Positions 17,201 to 22,197 of a stretch of DNA of 64,000 nt are shown here, piece by piece. The stretch's first letter is position 1, and every line of letters starts with the position of its first letter. A program made the translations under genes and the position numbers. Under the pieces are notes generated by a model, which saw only the letters and a list, made by a program, of their open reading frames with translations, was not told the DNA's origin and made no database searches. Origin of the DNA: Azospirillum doebereinerae (GTDB taxonomy: Bacteria > Pseudomonadota > Alphaproteobacteria > Azospirillales > Azospirillaceae); NCBI RefSeq assembly GCF_003989665.1, contig NZ_RZIJ01000014.1, forward strand, positions 124,001 through 188,000, in the 5' to 3' direction.

Positions 17201-19248
17201 AGAACGTCCTGGTCGACACCGTGGCCCCGGACACGCCGTCGGCCCCGGCACTGGCGGCCGGACAGGACACCGGAGTCTCCGCCACCGACGGGGTGACCGG
17301 CATCAGCCGTCCGACCCTCGGCGGCACGGCGGAAGCCGGGGCCACCGTCACGGTGCTGATCGACGGTGTGGCCGTCGGCACCACCATCGCCGGATCCGAC
17401 GGCAGTTGGAGTTTCACGCCGACCACCCCGCTGGCCGACGGCACCCATGCCGTCACCACCCAAGCGACCGACCGGGCCGGCAACAGCAGCGGCACCTCGG
17501 CGGCGCTGACCCTGACCATCGACGCCACGGCGCCGGTGTTGTCGACCCCGGCCATCTCCGGCGTCGACAACGCGGCCAACGTCGTCCCCACCCCCCGTCC
17601 GACCCTGACCGGCACCGCCGATCCGAACAGCACGGTCACCGTCATCCTGGACGGCGTCACCGTCGGCACGGCCACGACCGGCAGCGATGGCCGCTGGAGC
17701 TTCGCCGTCGCCACTCCGCTGGCCGACGGCGCCCACAGCGTCGTCACCACCGCCACCGACCGCGCCGGCAACATCGGCCGGTCGGGCACGCTGAGCCTGA
17801 CGGTCGACACCCAGGCCCCGACGGTGTCCACCGGCGGGACCGCCCCGACGTTGAACGCCGGTGGCACGGCGACGCTCGGCTCCGCGGTCTCGCTGTCGGA
17901 CGCCAGTTCGCTGAACCGGGTGACGGTCACCCTGACCGACGCCCACAGCGGCGACGAACTGGTGATCGGCGCCCTGCCGGCCGGCATCACCGCGACCCGC
18001 GACGGCAACAGCATCGTGCTGACCGGCGTGGCATCCGCCGCCGACTATCAGGCGGCGGTGCGGGCGATCGCCCTGCGGTCGGGCGCTACGGACCCGAGCT
18101 TCGCCGGCACGGCGAGCAGCCGGTCGATCAGCATCCAGGCCCGCGATGTGGTCGGCAACAGCTCGACCGCGGCAACGGTGACGGTCGCCGTACCCCGCGT
18201 CACGACAACGACGACGACGACGACCACGACCACCACGACGACGACGACCACGACCACCAATACGACCAACATCAATACGACCAACACTCCGACGACGACC
18301 ACGCCCGTCACCAGCAGCGGCAACGGCCCGTCGCAGTCCAGCAGTTCGGTGACCGGCTCCTCGTCCAACGGTCCCTCCTCCAACAGCTCGTCGGGCGGGT
18401 TCAGCACCGGCGGGTACGGACCCACCCTGCCGGGCGTCAGCGTCGGCACCAACGGCGGTGGGCTCCCCGGCAGCTCATCCAGCACGGACGCCGGCCGGTC
18501 GGTGACGCTGGGCAGTGTCGGCGGCAGCTCGTCCAGCACGGATGCCGGCCGGTCGGTGACGCTGGGCAGCGTCGGCGGCAACTCGTCCAGCACGGATGCC
18601 GGCCGGTCGGTGACGCTCAACAGCGTCGGCGGCGGCTCTTCCAACTCCAGCAGCGGACTGGGAGGAAGCGGCCTCAGCAACAGCCTGGGTGGCGGTGGCC
18701 TGGGTGGCGGGTTGGGCAGCGGCCTGGGCGGCGGCCTGGGCGGCGCTGGCTTGGGCGGCTCTCAAGGCTTCGGCCCCGGAACAGGAACCAGCACCGGCAC
18801 GGGCGGCACGACGCGCACCGGTACCAACGGCCAGGGTACTCCCGGCCAGACCGGCACGCAGGGCAACGGCCAGAACAATGGTCAGGGCCAGGGTCTTGGC
18901 CAGGAACGGAGCAATGGCACCGGGCAGGGCCGCGGCCCGACGGCCGGGCAGCCGGGCTCCGGACAGCCGGGAACCCAAGGGCAAGGCCAACAGGGACAAG
19001 GTCAGCAGGGACAGGGCGAGCCGCAGGGCCAGCCCCAGAACCAGGACGCTCCCCAGGATGGCGGTGGCACTCCGGCGGACGGCACCGGCCAGCCGGCGGA
19101 ACGTGGGGCGGACAATCGCGCCCAGATCATGCCGGCCTCCCCTGGTTTCGCCAGTCAGGTTGCCCGCGCCCATGGCGGTCCGGCCGGCGCCGCCGACCTG
19201 CTGGCAGCACTCGCGAGCCACGTTCTGCCCGACAGCTGGGCCGCCTGA
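5266..19248 (+). CDS. Giant repetitive surface adhesin with DUF4347 domain
   Basis: 4660 residues from the ATG at 5266 (an upstream in-frame TTG at 5128 would add 46 residues). In order: a LEPR-type motif (LEQRFMFDAAG, 33-43); DUF4347 (about 112-262) with His168 in ISHGGEG and Cys211 in LYGCDVA; a parallel beta-helix region (about 280-590) ending with a 'DIGAYES' motif; Ig/cadherin-like segments; two blocks of autotransporter-type beta-strand repeats (GTLTLSGNNGYTGATTV type, about nt 9780-12330 and 13560-14500), each preceded by a 'DLREA' motif; a run of bacterial Ig-like domains (nt 14820-17830); a 19-Thr tract; and a Gly/Gln/Ser-rich tail. There is no beta-barrel and there are no RTX nonapeptides. 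It is probably exported by the four genes that follow and would act in adhesion or biofilm matrix. Confidence 0.92.
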   Translation: MKSMFTRAKGTKARTAGHKAEAAATRPPLAFALEQRFMFDAAGAATADPAATDHASDHAIDPAAADHTADQSQHDALAAAAASAASVGTPPATAAAPVEIRAAEPALNDGKREVVFIESNVADRQILMNGVAAGVEVVLLDSGQDGLSQMAQWAQTHTGYDAVHVISHGGEGRIYLGALTLDTATAEARGADLAALGSALTENGDLLLYGCDVATNAGQGFVAAVAAATRADVAASTNETGAARLGGDWVLESAFGSIETAALYGAGEADGYDHVLGTTQVGTEAALNTAIANAADGDIIELTADITLTGALNTATKSITIQGNYHKIDGANGYTGFFAENAPAGSSMSITLTVEKVEFVNTSAAVGVADNQNTDGYSISAIVRDCIIHNAIDDFSGYGTVSAMDNGRGKGAVSLTVERSVFYDNAIYSVYIKTNDSPTNSSNTVSSTIRDSLIYNNAAGTSAVYIDSQETTGGSSYLTVNLINDTIVKNDTGVTVNKAGSVAPTVNVKNSIVIGNTTDTVGTITATTNSITTGAITAVNFVDAGANDYRLASTASNALNQGNSSDATGSTDVRGMDRIRQGTVDIGAYESPYTNAGVAGIGPASDLNGAGGGTNNTVTVANGAATNVPLFDGAATVTQPDSELNLTRITVALTGVADSGSEKLALTAAQIAAARLNNITVTGNDSATLTLSGGASLANYQTVLRQILYSNVAGTPTAGNRTVTVTPTDDIAGASPSTTTLTIRAANTAAPALDASKSPAFTTQALSTSTAVPTGAVGTLVSALVNTTGVANFSDGDGDSPGMAITATDTTSGSWYYTTDGGTTWTAVGTVSNTSALLLAADANTRLFFKANIGYSGTLSSAVTFRAWDQSTGTAGSKVTTATNGAATAFSTATDTASLTVTDDVAPTVSGVTSSTTDGTYGIGGTVSIQVNFSEAVTVTGTPQLTLETGTTDRTINYAGGSGTGTLTFTYTVQAGDTSADLDYQSISALTLNGGTIKDAAGNDATLTLPATGSGSSLGGAKNIVINTAPTITSATYDASTNTLAVTGANITDGATIDVTKFTLTGEGGSTYTLTSDSSVTSTPGSNSFTITLGATDQAYVEGLLNKNSTSSQDSTAYNLAAAANWNSTQSAASDLTSNGITVSNTQKPAISSVTYDATTGVLTVTGTNLVHQAGAGNDIDLSKLTIAGQGGTVTLSGAVEITSATSFTVTLTGADKTGLNAKLDKNGGTSTGGTAYKITSADNWNGTIYGDISDSTGVGITVSGNNSAPAISDLNTDSVAWAGVGGTVTLDAGTAVTVSDAENGTNNWSGASLTVQRSATSGTASNAWLADVFGFGGGYTVDTTAHTISDGGTQFATYTNTGGVLTVTFDGNATAARIGALMSGISYRNDTPAGDATIRFTLNDGHGATTTADVTVTTNVIHVTVDGDGGTIDATDGVDLREAVAIANGQTGTQTIVFGGGLAGHSITLGSDLAIGENITVDADAASGLTITGSTITVASGTTLTLTNGSGDTLSIASKITGSGAVAKTGAGTATLSGGNDYSGATSIGAGTLTVNGGIGDSSAVTVASGATLALSGAETIGSLTGAGAVTLGSSTLTAGGDDTSTTFDGIVSGTGGLSKAGNGTLTLTGANSYTGTTTVGAGTLELNSSAGTALADSGAVTLSGGTLKLSSANETIGTLSGASGTLALGANALTIAQASSQTFSGAITGTSSGSLTLNAAVNSTSLTLDGTTNSTGFLGGITVTKGWLQVSADSNLGAGTLTLNGGTLRLTGTAGTIDNAIAIGSGGGTVSVAPSGSATLSGVLSGSGALVKAAPGDLTLSGNNSSFSGAFTINSGTVTVSNANALGDTTGGTTVADGAALALSGGITIAENLTLSGSGVSSGGALVSASGTNTVSGTVTLNADATVTATSALTLSGVVSGGNALTKAGSGTLALSGNNGYTGATTVSAGTLVAAHANALGTTAAGTTVSSGAAVEIANGITLAEAFSIAGTGVSSTGALTVASGSTVTLSGTVTLTADASIGGAGTLTVSGVVSGGNALTKVGSGTLTLSGNNGYTGATTVSAGTLVAAHANALGTTAAGTTVSSGAAVEIANGITLAEAFSIAGTGVSSTGALTVASGSTVTLSGTVTLTADASIGGAGTLTVSGVVSGGNALTKVGSGTLTLSGNNGYTGATTVSAGTLVAAHNNALGTTAAGTTVSSGATLALANGVTLAEALTIGGVGVSSAGALQVTSGSATVSGAITMSSATTIGVSGTGLTLSNAIGGAFNLTTDGSGTLTLSGTNTYTGTTTVGAGTLIVTGTLNDAAAGAVTVGNGGTLAGTGTVNGGLTVQSGGTLSPGIAGTNNGVGTLTVNGGLTIQSGGTLAVDLVSTGSHDQVVVTGAVDVSSATLTTGGSYAPVKTVSGDSFAIVTNDGSDAVTGSFNGLTSGASITLNGGSITVSYAAGTGSNDIVLSGPVNQAPALGGTFTTAGTVNDNATTTPFSGVTVADADDTTGSFTVIITYTAANGTLSSGTPSALTGSAGNYTLTATTPGGLQTLLQGLVFTPTANQVVPGSTVATSFTLTASDGTTSSSANSSTAVTATSINDAPADILLSNSSVSVYDGSSATVGTLSATDADTGQTLTYTLVSGGGDTNNGLFTVSGTSLVANDASTLTAGQSYSVRVQVSDGTATYEKSFTISVNNDLVVDVLAVDSSAPAGTYSADKADGGGLDLREAITLANAFLNANPSSSVTIRFAGTLTGTITLPSSLTVRSGVALAMDSTSDNLSLTIQGISSSLTMNGTLNVSVATGDTLTIDNTLTGSGAALTKSGSGTLVLGGNNSYTGATTVSGGGLTINGSLDVNNAVTVGTGATLTVGASALEIGSLAGAGTVAINSGKELTVGSSNAPTSFSGNFSGAGGLTKMGSGTMTLSGTSSGSFSGTMAVREGTLSVAGDANLGSGAVTLNGGTLTVTGAGTIDNTITLGVNDGFIDTSVAVTLSNVISGSGGLTKSGSGTLTLSGASTYSGITTVSAGTLLVTGALNGTSGVSVASGATLGGTGSIFSSGSNQVTINSGATLAPGVAGTNNGIGTLTINGNLRLSGTLAAEIGGGGGVGGTDYDQVVVNGTVSLNGGPLTVSRINGYTSTNGATYRIIDNDGSDAIAGASGTFGTIAEGTDTTSNGDIYTVSYLGGTGNDAVLTAVVNPTVSSVSATTANGSYKAGDTVSITVTFNRAVTVTGTPTLALGTGRTATYSSGSGGTTLTFTYTVQAGDTSADLDYASTSALALNGGTIADSSSSLAALLTLAAPGAANSLGANKAIVIDTTAPGAPTAPDMTAGTDSGSSSTDNVTSNTTPTFTGTAEPNSTVTLYDTDGTTVLGTGTTDGSGNYSVTPTTALTPGTHTLTVKARDAAGNVSSVSGGLSVIIDTSAPAAPGTPVLPAASDTGISGSDGITRTATPTITGTAEPNSTVTLYDTDGTTVLGTGTADGSGNYSVTVATALSTGPHTITVKATDAAGNVSTASPGLTVTVDTTAPTVTSVTSPTADGSYKAGDTISIQVSLSEAVIVNGTPTITLSNGRTATYSGGSGTGTLTFTYTVQAGDTAADLDYASTTALALNGGTVTDTAGNDAATTLPAVGGGSSLGGTKNIVIDTTAPTVSSVSVPTGGTYKAGDVMEFTVAFNEAVTVTGSPTLPITLDDGTVVQAAYVSGSGGTSLTFRYTVQGGLSDTDGVRLVSALSGGTITDLAGNAAVRTPGNVADTSGARIDSVAPTVTNVTSGTANGTYTTGETISIQVTFSEAVTVNGTPTLALNTGRTATYSGGSGSNTLTFTYTVQAGDTSADLDAIGTGALAGSVADAVGNAGILTLTAPGDVRSLGQNKDIVIDTTPPSIRGVVVPNDGPYGVGKTLSFFVQVSEVVLVNGTPTITLDIGGQTRQAVYNAAASTGSSLRFDYVVQAGDSDTDGIAVTGLNLNGGSITDQARMPLPTTLTGLPSTQNVLVDTVAPDTPSAPALAAGQDTGVSATDGVTGISRPTLGGTAEAGATVTVLIDGVAVGTTIAGSDGSWSFTPTTPLADGTHAVTTQATDRAGNSSGTSAALTLTIDATAPVLSTPAISGVDNAANVVPTPRPTLTGTADPNSTVTVILDGVTVGTATTGSDGRWSFAVATPLADGAHSVVTTATDRAGNIGRSGTLSLTVDTQAPTVSTGGTAPTLNAGGTATLGSAVSLSDASSLNRVTVTLTDAHSGDELVIGALPAGITATRDGNSIVLTGVASAADYQAAVRAIALRSGATDPSFAGTASSRSISIQARDVVGNSSTAATVTVAVPRVTTTTTTTTTTTTTTTTTTTNTTNINTTNTPTTTTPVTSSGNGPSQSSSSVTGSSSNGPSSNSSSGGFSTGGYGPTLPGVSVGTNGGGLPGSSSSTDAGRSVTLGSVGGSSSSTDAGRSVTLGSVGGNSSSTDAGRSVTLNSVGGGSSNSSSGLGGSGLSNSLGGGGLGGGLGSGLGGGLGGAGLGGSQGFGPGTGTSTGTGGTTRTGTNGQGTPGQTGTQGNGQNNGQGQGLGQERSNGTGQGRGPTAGQPGSGQPGTQGQGQQGQGQQGQGEPQGQPQNQDAPQDGGGTPADGTGQPAERGADNRAQIMPASPGFASQVARAHGGPAGAADLLAALASHVLPDSWAA
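11021..11865 (+). repeat. 345-bp tandem repeat inside adhesin
   Basis: Identical landmarks recur at exactly 345-bp spacing: GCGTGGTCAG at 11021 and 11366, and GCAACAACGG at 11081, 11426 and 11771. The first two units are nearly identical and the third is partial. Each unit encodes 115 residues of the beta-strand repeat block. The frame is kept, so copy number could vary by recombination without disrupting the gene. Confidence 0.9.
18202..18258 (+). repeat. Threonine-codon microsatellite (19 Thr)
   Basis: Nineteen successive ACN codons, mostly ACG and ACC with one ACA, encode a polythreonine linker between the last folded domain and the Gly/Ser/Gln-rich tail of the adhesin. More Thr/Asn codons follow to about 18303. 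It may be prone to slippage in multiples of 3 nt, and the Thr residues could be glycosylated. Confidence 0.9.
18472..18633 (+). repeat. Three 54-bp tandem repeats in adhesin tail
   Basis: Three 54-bp units start at 18472, 18526 and 18580. Each encodes an 18-residue unit of the form SSSSTDAGRSVTLGSVGG, with N replacing a residue in the third copy. They are followed by Gly-rich and Gln-rich low-complexity sequence. No known domain is recognised. Confidence 0.9.
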
Positions 19249-19334
19249 CGGCGGCCCACCCCCTCCCGGTCCTTTCCTTTCCAGCGTCGCTTTCCTCGTC
19301 CAATCCTTTTCCGCCGAACGGAATTGCTCCCACC

Positions 19335-21026
19335 ATGAAGACTTCGACCGTTCACCTTCGCCGCCGCTTGCTTTCTTCGGTGGTTCCCGTCGCCGTCCTG
19401 ACGGCATCCCTGCTGGCTGCGGGCTGCGCGGTCAAACCCGAGCCGCTGACGGCCGAGGAGAATCTGGCGCGCGTGCGCACGGATCTGGGCGTCGTGCTGG
19501 CCCCGCAGGAGCCGCTGACCAAGGCGGTCTCGATGGATGAGGCGATGGCCCGCGCCATCAAGTACAACCTCGACGAACGCGTGAAGCTGATGGAGATGGC
19601 GGTCGCCACCGACCAGCTGGAGCTGTCGCGCTATGACATGCTGCCGCGCGTCGTGGCCGCCGCCGGCTATGTCGGGCGCAACAACGATGCCGGGTCGGAG
19701 AGCCTGAACCTCGCCACCGGCCGGCGGACGGGCGAAAGCACCACCGCCACCGACAAGCACCGCCGCACCGGCGACCTCGCCTTCACCTGGAACGTTCTGG
19801 ACTTCGGCGTCAGCTATCTGCGGGCGCGGCAGAACGCCAATCTGGTGCTGATCGCCGACGAACGCCGCCGCCGCGTCGTCCAGGGCATCATGCAGGACGT
19901 GCGCACCGCCTATTGGCGCGCCGTGGCCGCCGAACGGCTGCTGAAGCGCCTGGCGCCTCTGGAGAAGCGGGTGGAGGGCGCACGCCGCGACGCCCGCACG
20001 CTGGAGGCGCTGCGCGTCCAGGCGCCGCTGCAGGCGCTGAACTACACCCGCACCCTGGTCGAGACGCTGCGCCAGCTGCAGTCGCTGCGCCGCGAGCTGG
20101 TGGCGGCGAAGTCGCAGCTGGGTGCGCTGATGGGCTTGCCGCCGGGCGAGCCGTTCGAGATCGAGATGCCGGCGGCCAGCGTCATGCAGGCGCCGCCCAA
20201 GCTGGACGTCGGCACCGAAGCGCTGGAGACCTACGCCCTGCTGAACCGGCCGGAGCTGCTGGAGGAGAGCTACAACCAGCGCATCTCCGCCGACGAGACC
20301 TGGCGGTCGCTGCTGAAGCTGCTGCCGGGCATCGACGTCAACGCCGCCCTGCGCTACGACAGCAACAGCTTCCTGCTGAACCAGCGCTGGGCCGATTACG
20401 GCGCGCGGATCAGCTGGAACCTGATCAACCTGATCTCCGCCCCCGCCACCAAATCCTACGCCGAGGCGCAGGAGGAACTGGTCTCCTTCCGCCGTCAGGC
20501 GCTGAGCATGGCGGTGCTGAGCCAAGTGCATGTGGCTGTGCTCCAGTTCCGTGAACTAAAGCAGGAATTCGCCCTGACCGCCGAGCAGGCCGATCTCGAC
20601 ACCCGCATCCGCTCGCAATACACCAACGTCGGCGAGGCCGGACAGGTGGGCGAGCTGGGCGTGATCCAGTCGGAGGTGACGGCGCTGCTGTCCGACCTGC
20701 GCCGCGATCTGGTGCTGGCCGACCTGCACAACGCCTATGCCCGGGTCATGGTGTCGGCCGGCGTCGATCCGCTGCCGGAGACGATGGCCGCCAACGACCT
20801 GGCCAGCCTGACCCAGGCGGTGGGCAAAGGCCTGTCCTCCTGGCAGGAACGCGCCAACGGCATGCTGCGCGTCAAGGACCTGATGGCCACGCCCAAGGCC
20901 GCCGCCAAGGATGCCCCAAAGGATTCAAGAACCGAAACGGTGAAGCCGGAAGCTCCCAAACAGGAGCCGGCCAAGCAGGTGGCTCCGGTTCCGGTGGCCG
21001 CTTCGGCACCTGCTCCGGCGGCATAA
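19335..21026 (+). CDS. TolC-family outer-membrane lipoprotein
   Basis: 563 residues. The N-terminus has a basic start, a hydrophobic stretch and the lipobox LLAAGC, so it should be a lipidated outer-membrane protein. The body has the TolC pattern of two long helical repeats, with 'VVQGIMQDVRTAYWRAVAAERLL' type helices rich in Arg/Ala/Leu and the second repeat around 'ALSMAVLSQVHVAVLQF'. It would form the outer-membrane channel for the adhesin encoded just upstream (86 nt gap). The C-terminal 40 residues are Lys/Pro/Ala-rich and end abruptly. Directly after the stop a SPOR domain continues in the -1 frame without a start codon, so the protein may originally have been a TolC-SPOR fusion (see finding). 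Confidence 0.9.
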   Translation: MKTSTVHLRRRLLSSVVPVAVLTASLLAAGCAVKPEPLTAEENLARVRTDLGVVLAPQEPLTKAVSMDEAMARAIKYNLDERVKLMEMAVATDQLELSRYDMLPRVVAAAGYVGRNNDAGSESLNLATGRRTGESTTATDKHRRTGDLAFTWNVLDFGVSYLRARQNANLVLIADERRRRVVQGIMQDVRTAYWRAVAAERLLKRLAPLEKRVEGARRDARTLEALRVQAPLQALNYTRTLVETLRQLQSLRRELVAAKSQLGALMGLPPGEPFEIEMPAASVMQAPPKLDVGTEALETYALLNRPELLEESYNQRISADETWRSLLKLLPGIDVNAALRYDSNSFLLNQRWADYGARISWNLINLISAPATKSYAEAQEELVSFRRQALSMAVLSQVHVAVLQFRELKQEFALTAEQADLDTRIRSQYTNVGEAGQVGELGVIQSEVTALLSDLRRDLVLADLHNAYARVMVSAGVDPLPETMAANDLASLTQAVGKGLSSWQERANGMLRVKDLMATPKAAAKDAPKDSRTETVKPEAPKQEPAKQVAPVPVAASAPAPAA

Positions 21027-21133
21027 CCAAAGCTTCTGTTGCAGCCTCGGTTGCGACGGCGTCCTTCTCTCCCGTCATCCAGGTCAATCCCGGGGCTTAC
21101 GCAAGCCACAGGTTTGCAAAGCAGGAATGGGGT

Positions 21134-21376
21134 ATGATCGCCAAACGCCTGGGAACGGACGGCAGCGGGGGTGACGCCCTGTATGTCTCCAGCCGGCGCA
21201 GCCAGGACGGCACGACCATCGTCCAGCTGCGTGCAGGCGGCTTCGCCGACCGCACCGCGGCCGAGCGGTTCTGCCATCGTGTCAAGGATAGTCAGCGGGA
21301 ATGCACCGTTCGTACCCTTTCGGCCCAGGAACAGCCGTCCGACAGCCTGCCGGCCGACCGGCTCGCGTCGCTGTGA
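21134..21376 (+). CDS. SPOR-domain segment, probably detached TolC C-terminus
   Basis: If translated on its own from the ATG at 21134 it gives 80 residues (second half of a SPOR domain: 'TIVQLRAGGFADRTAAERFC'). The same frame is open upstream, and the missing first half (VIQVNPGAYASHRFAKQEW) is encoded from about 21077, but no ATG, GTG or TTG is present between the TolC C-terminus and 21134. The full SPOR domain therefore appears to need a -1 shift from the TolC frame. SPOR domains bind peptidoglycan lacking stem peptides, which would anchor the channel to the wall. The stop overlaps the GTG of the next gene (GTGA). The coding status as a separate gene is doubtful. Confidence 0.5.
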   Translation: MIAKRLGTDGSGGDALYVSSRRSQDGTTIVQLRAGGFADRTAAERFCHRVKDSQRECTVRTLSAQEQPSDSLPADRLASL

Positions 21377-22197
21377 TCCGTTCCAGAGTTCGGCCCGGCG
21401 CCGTGTTCGGCGCCGCCGCCCTCCTGACCGTGCTGCTGGGTGGTGGCCTCGCCTCCACCCCGGCAGCGGCCCAGGACGCTTCGCAGGGACAGGTCCGCGC
21501 CCTGATCGAGGCGCGGCGGCACGCCGTCCTCTCGTCCGAGATCCCCGGCCGCATCGCCCGCATGGGCGTCGATGCCGGCCAGAGCTTCAAGGCCGGCGAC
21601 CTGCTGGTCGCCTTCGACTGCTCCAGCTATCAGGCGGAGCTGGACGGCGCCCGCGCCCAGCTGAACGCGGCCGAGGTGACGGCGCGGGTCAACCGGCGCC
21701 TGAACAGCCTGCGCTCCATCGGCGAGGCGGAGGTGCAGCTGGCCGAAGCCAAGGCCCAGGTCGCCCGCGCCGACGTCCGCAAGGCCGAGGTGCAGGCCCG
21801 GCGCTGCGACATCAAGGCCCCCTTCGACGGCCGGGCGGTCGAACGCCGCATCCAGGAGCATGAGTCGGTCGCCGCCGGCGCGCCACTGCTGGAGATCCTG
21901 TCCGACCGCGACCTGAAGGTGGAACTGATCGTTCCCTCCTCCTGGCTGGTATGGCTGAAGCCGGGGCAGCGCTTCGACCTGCGCGTCGACGAGACCGGGG
22001 CCACCCTGCCCGGCGAAGTGGTGCTGCCCGGCGCCAAGGTCGATCCGGCCAGCCAGTCGGTGAAGGTCACCGCCAAGCTGACGGGCAACGGCGTTCCAGC
22101 CGGCATGATCGCCGGCATGAGCGGCACCGCCATCTTCCCGGAACCGGCCGTATCGTCGCTTCAGGGAACTCCCAAGCCAGAAACAGTGAGGCCATGA
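21373..22197 (+). CDS. Periplasmic adaptor (HlyD/RND membrane-fusion type)
   Basis: 274 residues from the GTG at 21373, which overlaps the preceding stop; an ATG at 21301 lies inside the SPOR frame and is less likely. It has an N-terminal Sec-type signal (GAVFGAAALLTVLLGG, cut near PAAAQ). A lipoyl-like half ('IPGRIARMGVDAGQSFKAGDLLVAFD'-type pattern), a short alpha-helical hairpin of about 60 residues (roughly 90-150), the return lipoyl strand 'CDIKAPFDGRAVERRI', and a beta-barrel domain follow. It is fully periplasmic, unlike classical HlyD of type I systems. It should link the TolC channel to inner-membrane partners. Its stop overlaps the next start (ATGA). Confidence 0.87.
   Translation: MIRSRVRPGAVFGAAALLTVLLGGGLASTPAAAQDASQGQVRALIEARRHAVLSSEIPGRIARMGVDAGQSFKAGDLLVAFDCSSYQAELDGARAQLNAAEVTARVNRRLNSLRSIGEAEVQLAEAKAQVARADVRKAEVQARRCDIKAPFDGRAVERRIQEHESVAAGAPLLEILSDRDLKVELIVPSSWLVWLKPGQRFDLRVDETGATLPGEVVLPGAKVDPASQSVKVTAKLTGNGVPAGMIAGMSGTAIFPEPAVSSLQGTPKPETVRP

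Noticed and set aside
11944..17946. Other long minus-strand frames opposite the adhesin
   Set aside because: They copy the periodicity of the plus-strand repeats and lack recognisable domains or ribosome sites.
18472..18633. CRISPR-like array
   Set aside because: The 54-bp units are contiguous and coding, with no spacers and no cas genes.
5266..19248. Classical autotransporter (type V) assignment for the adhesin
   Set aside because: Autotransporter-type beta-strand repeats are present, but there is no C-terminal beta-barrel, and TolC/adaptor genes follow.
20915..20921. Confident programmed -1 frameshift at C CCA AAG
   Set aside because: The heptamer is in the right phase, but the nearest stem (20963-20986) is about 40 nt away and the zero frame beyond it still looks coding, so an indel is at least as likely.
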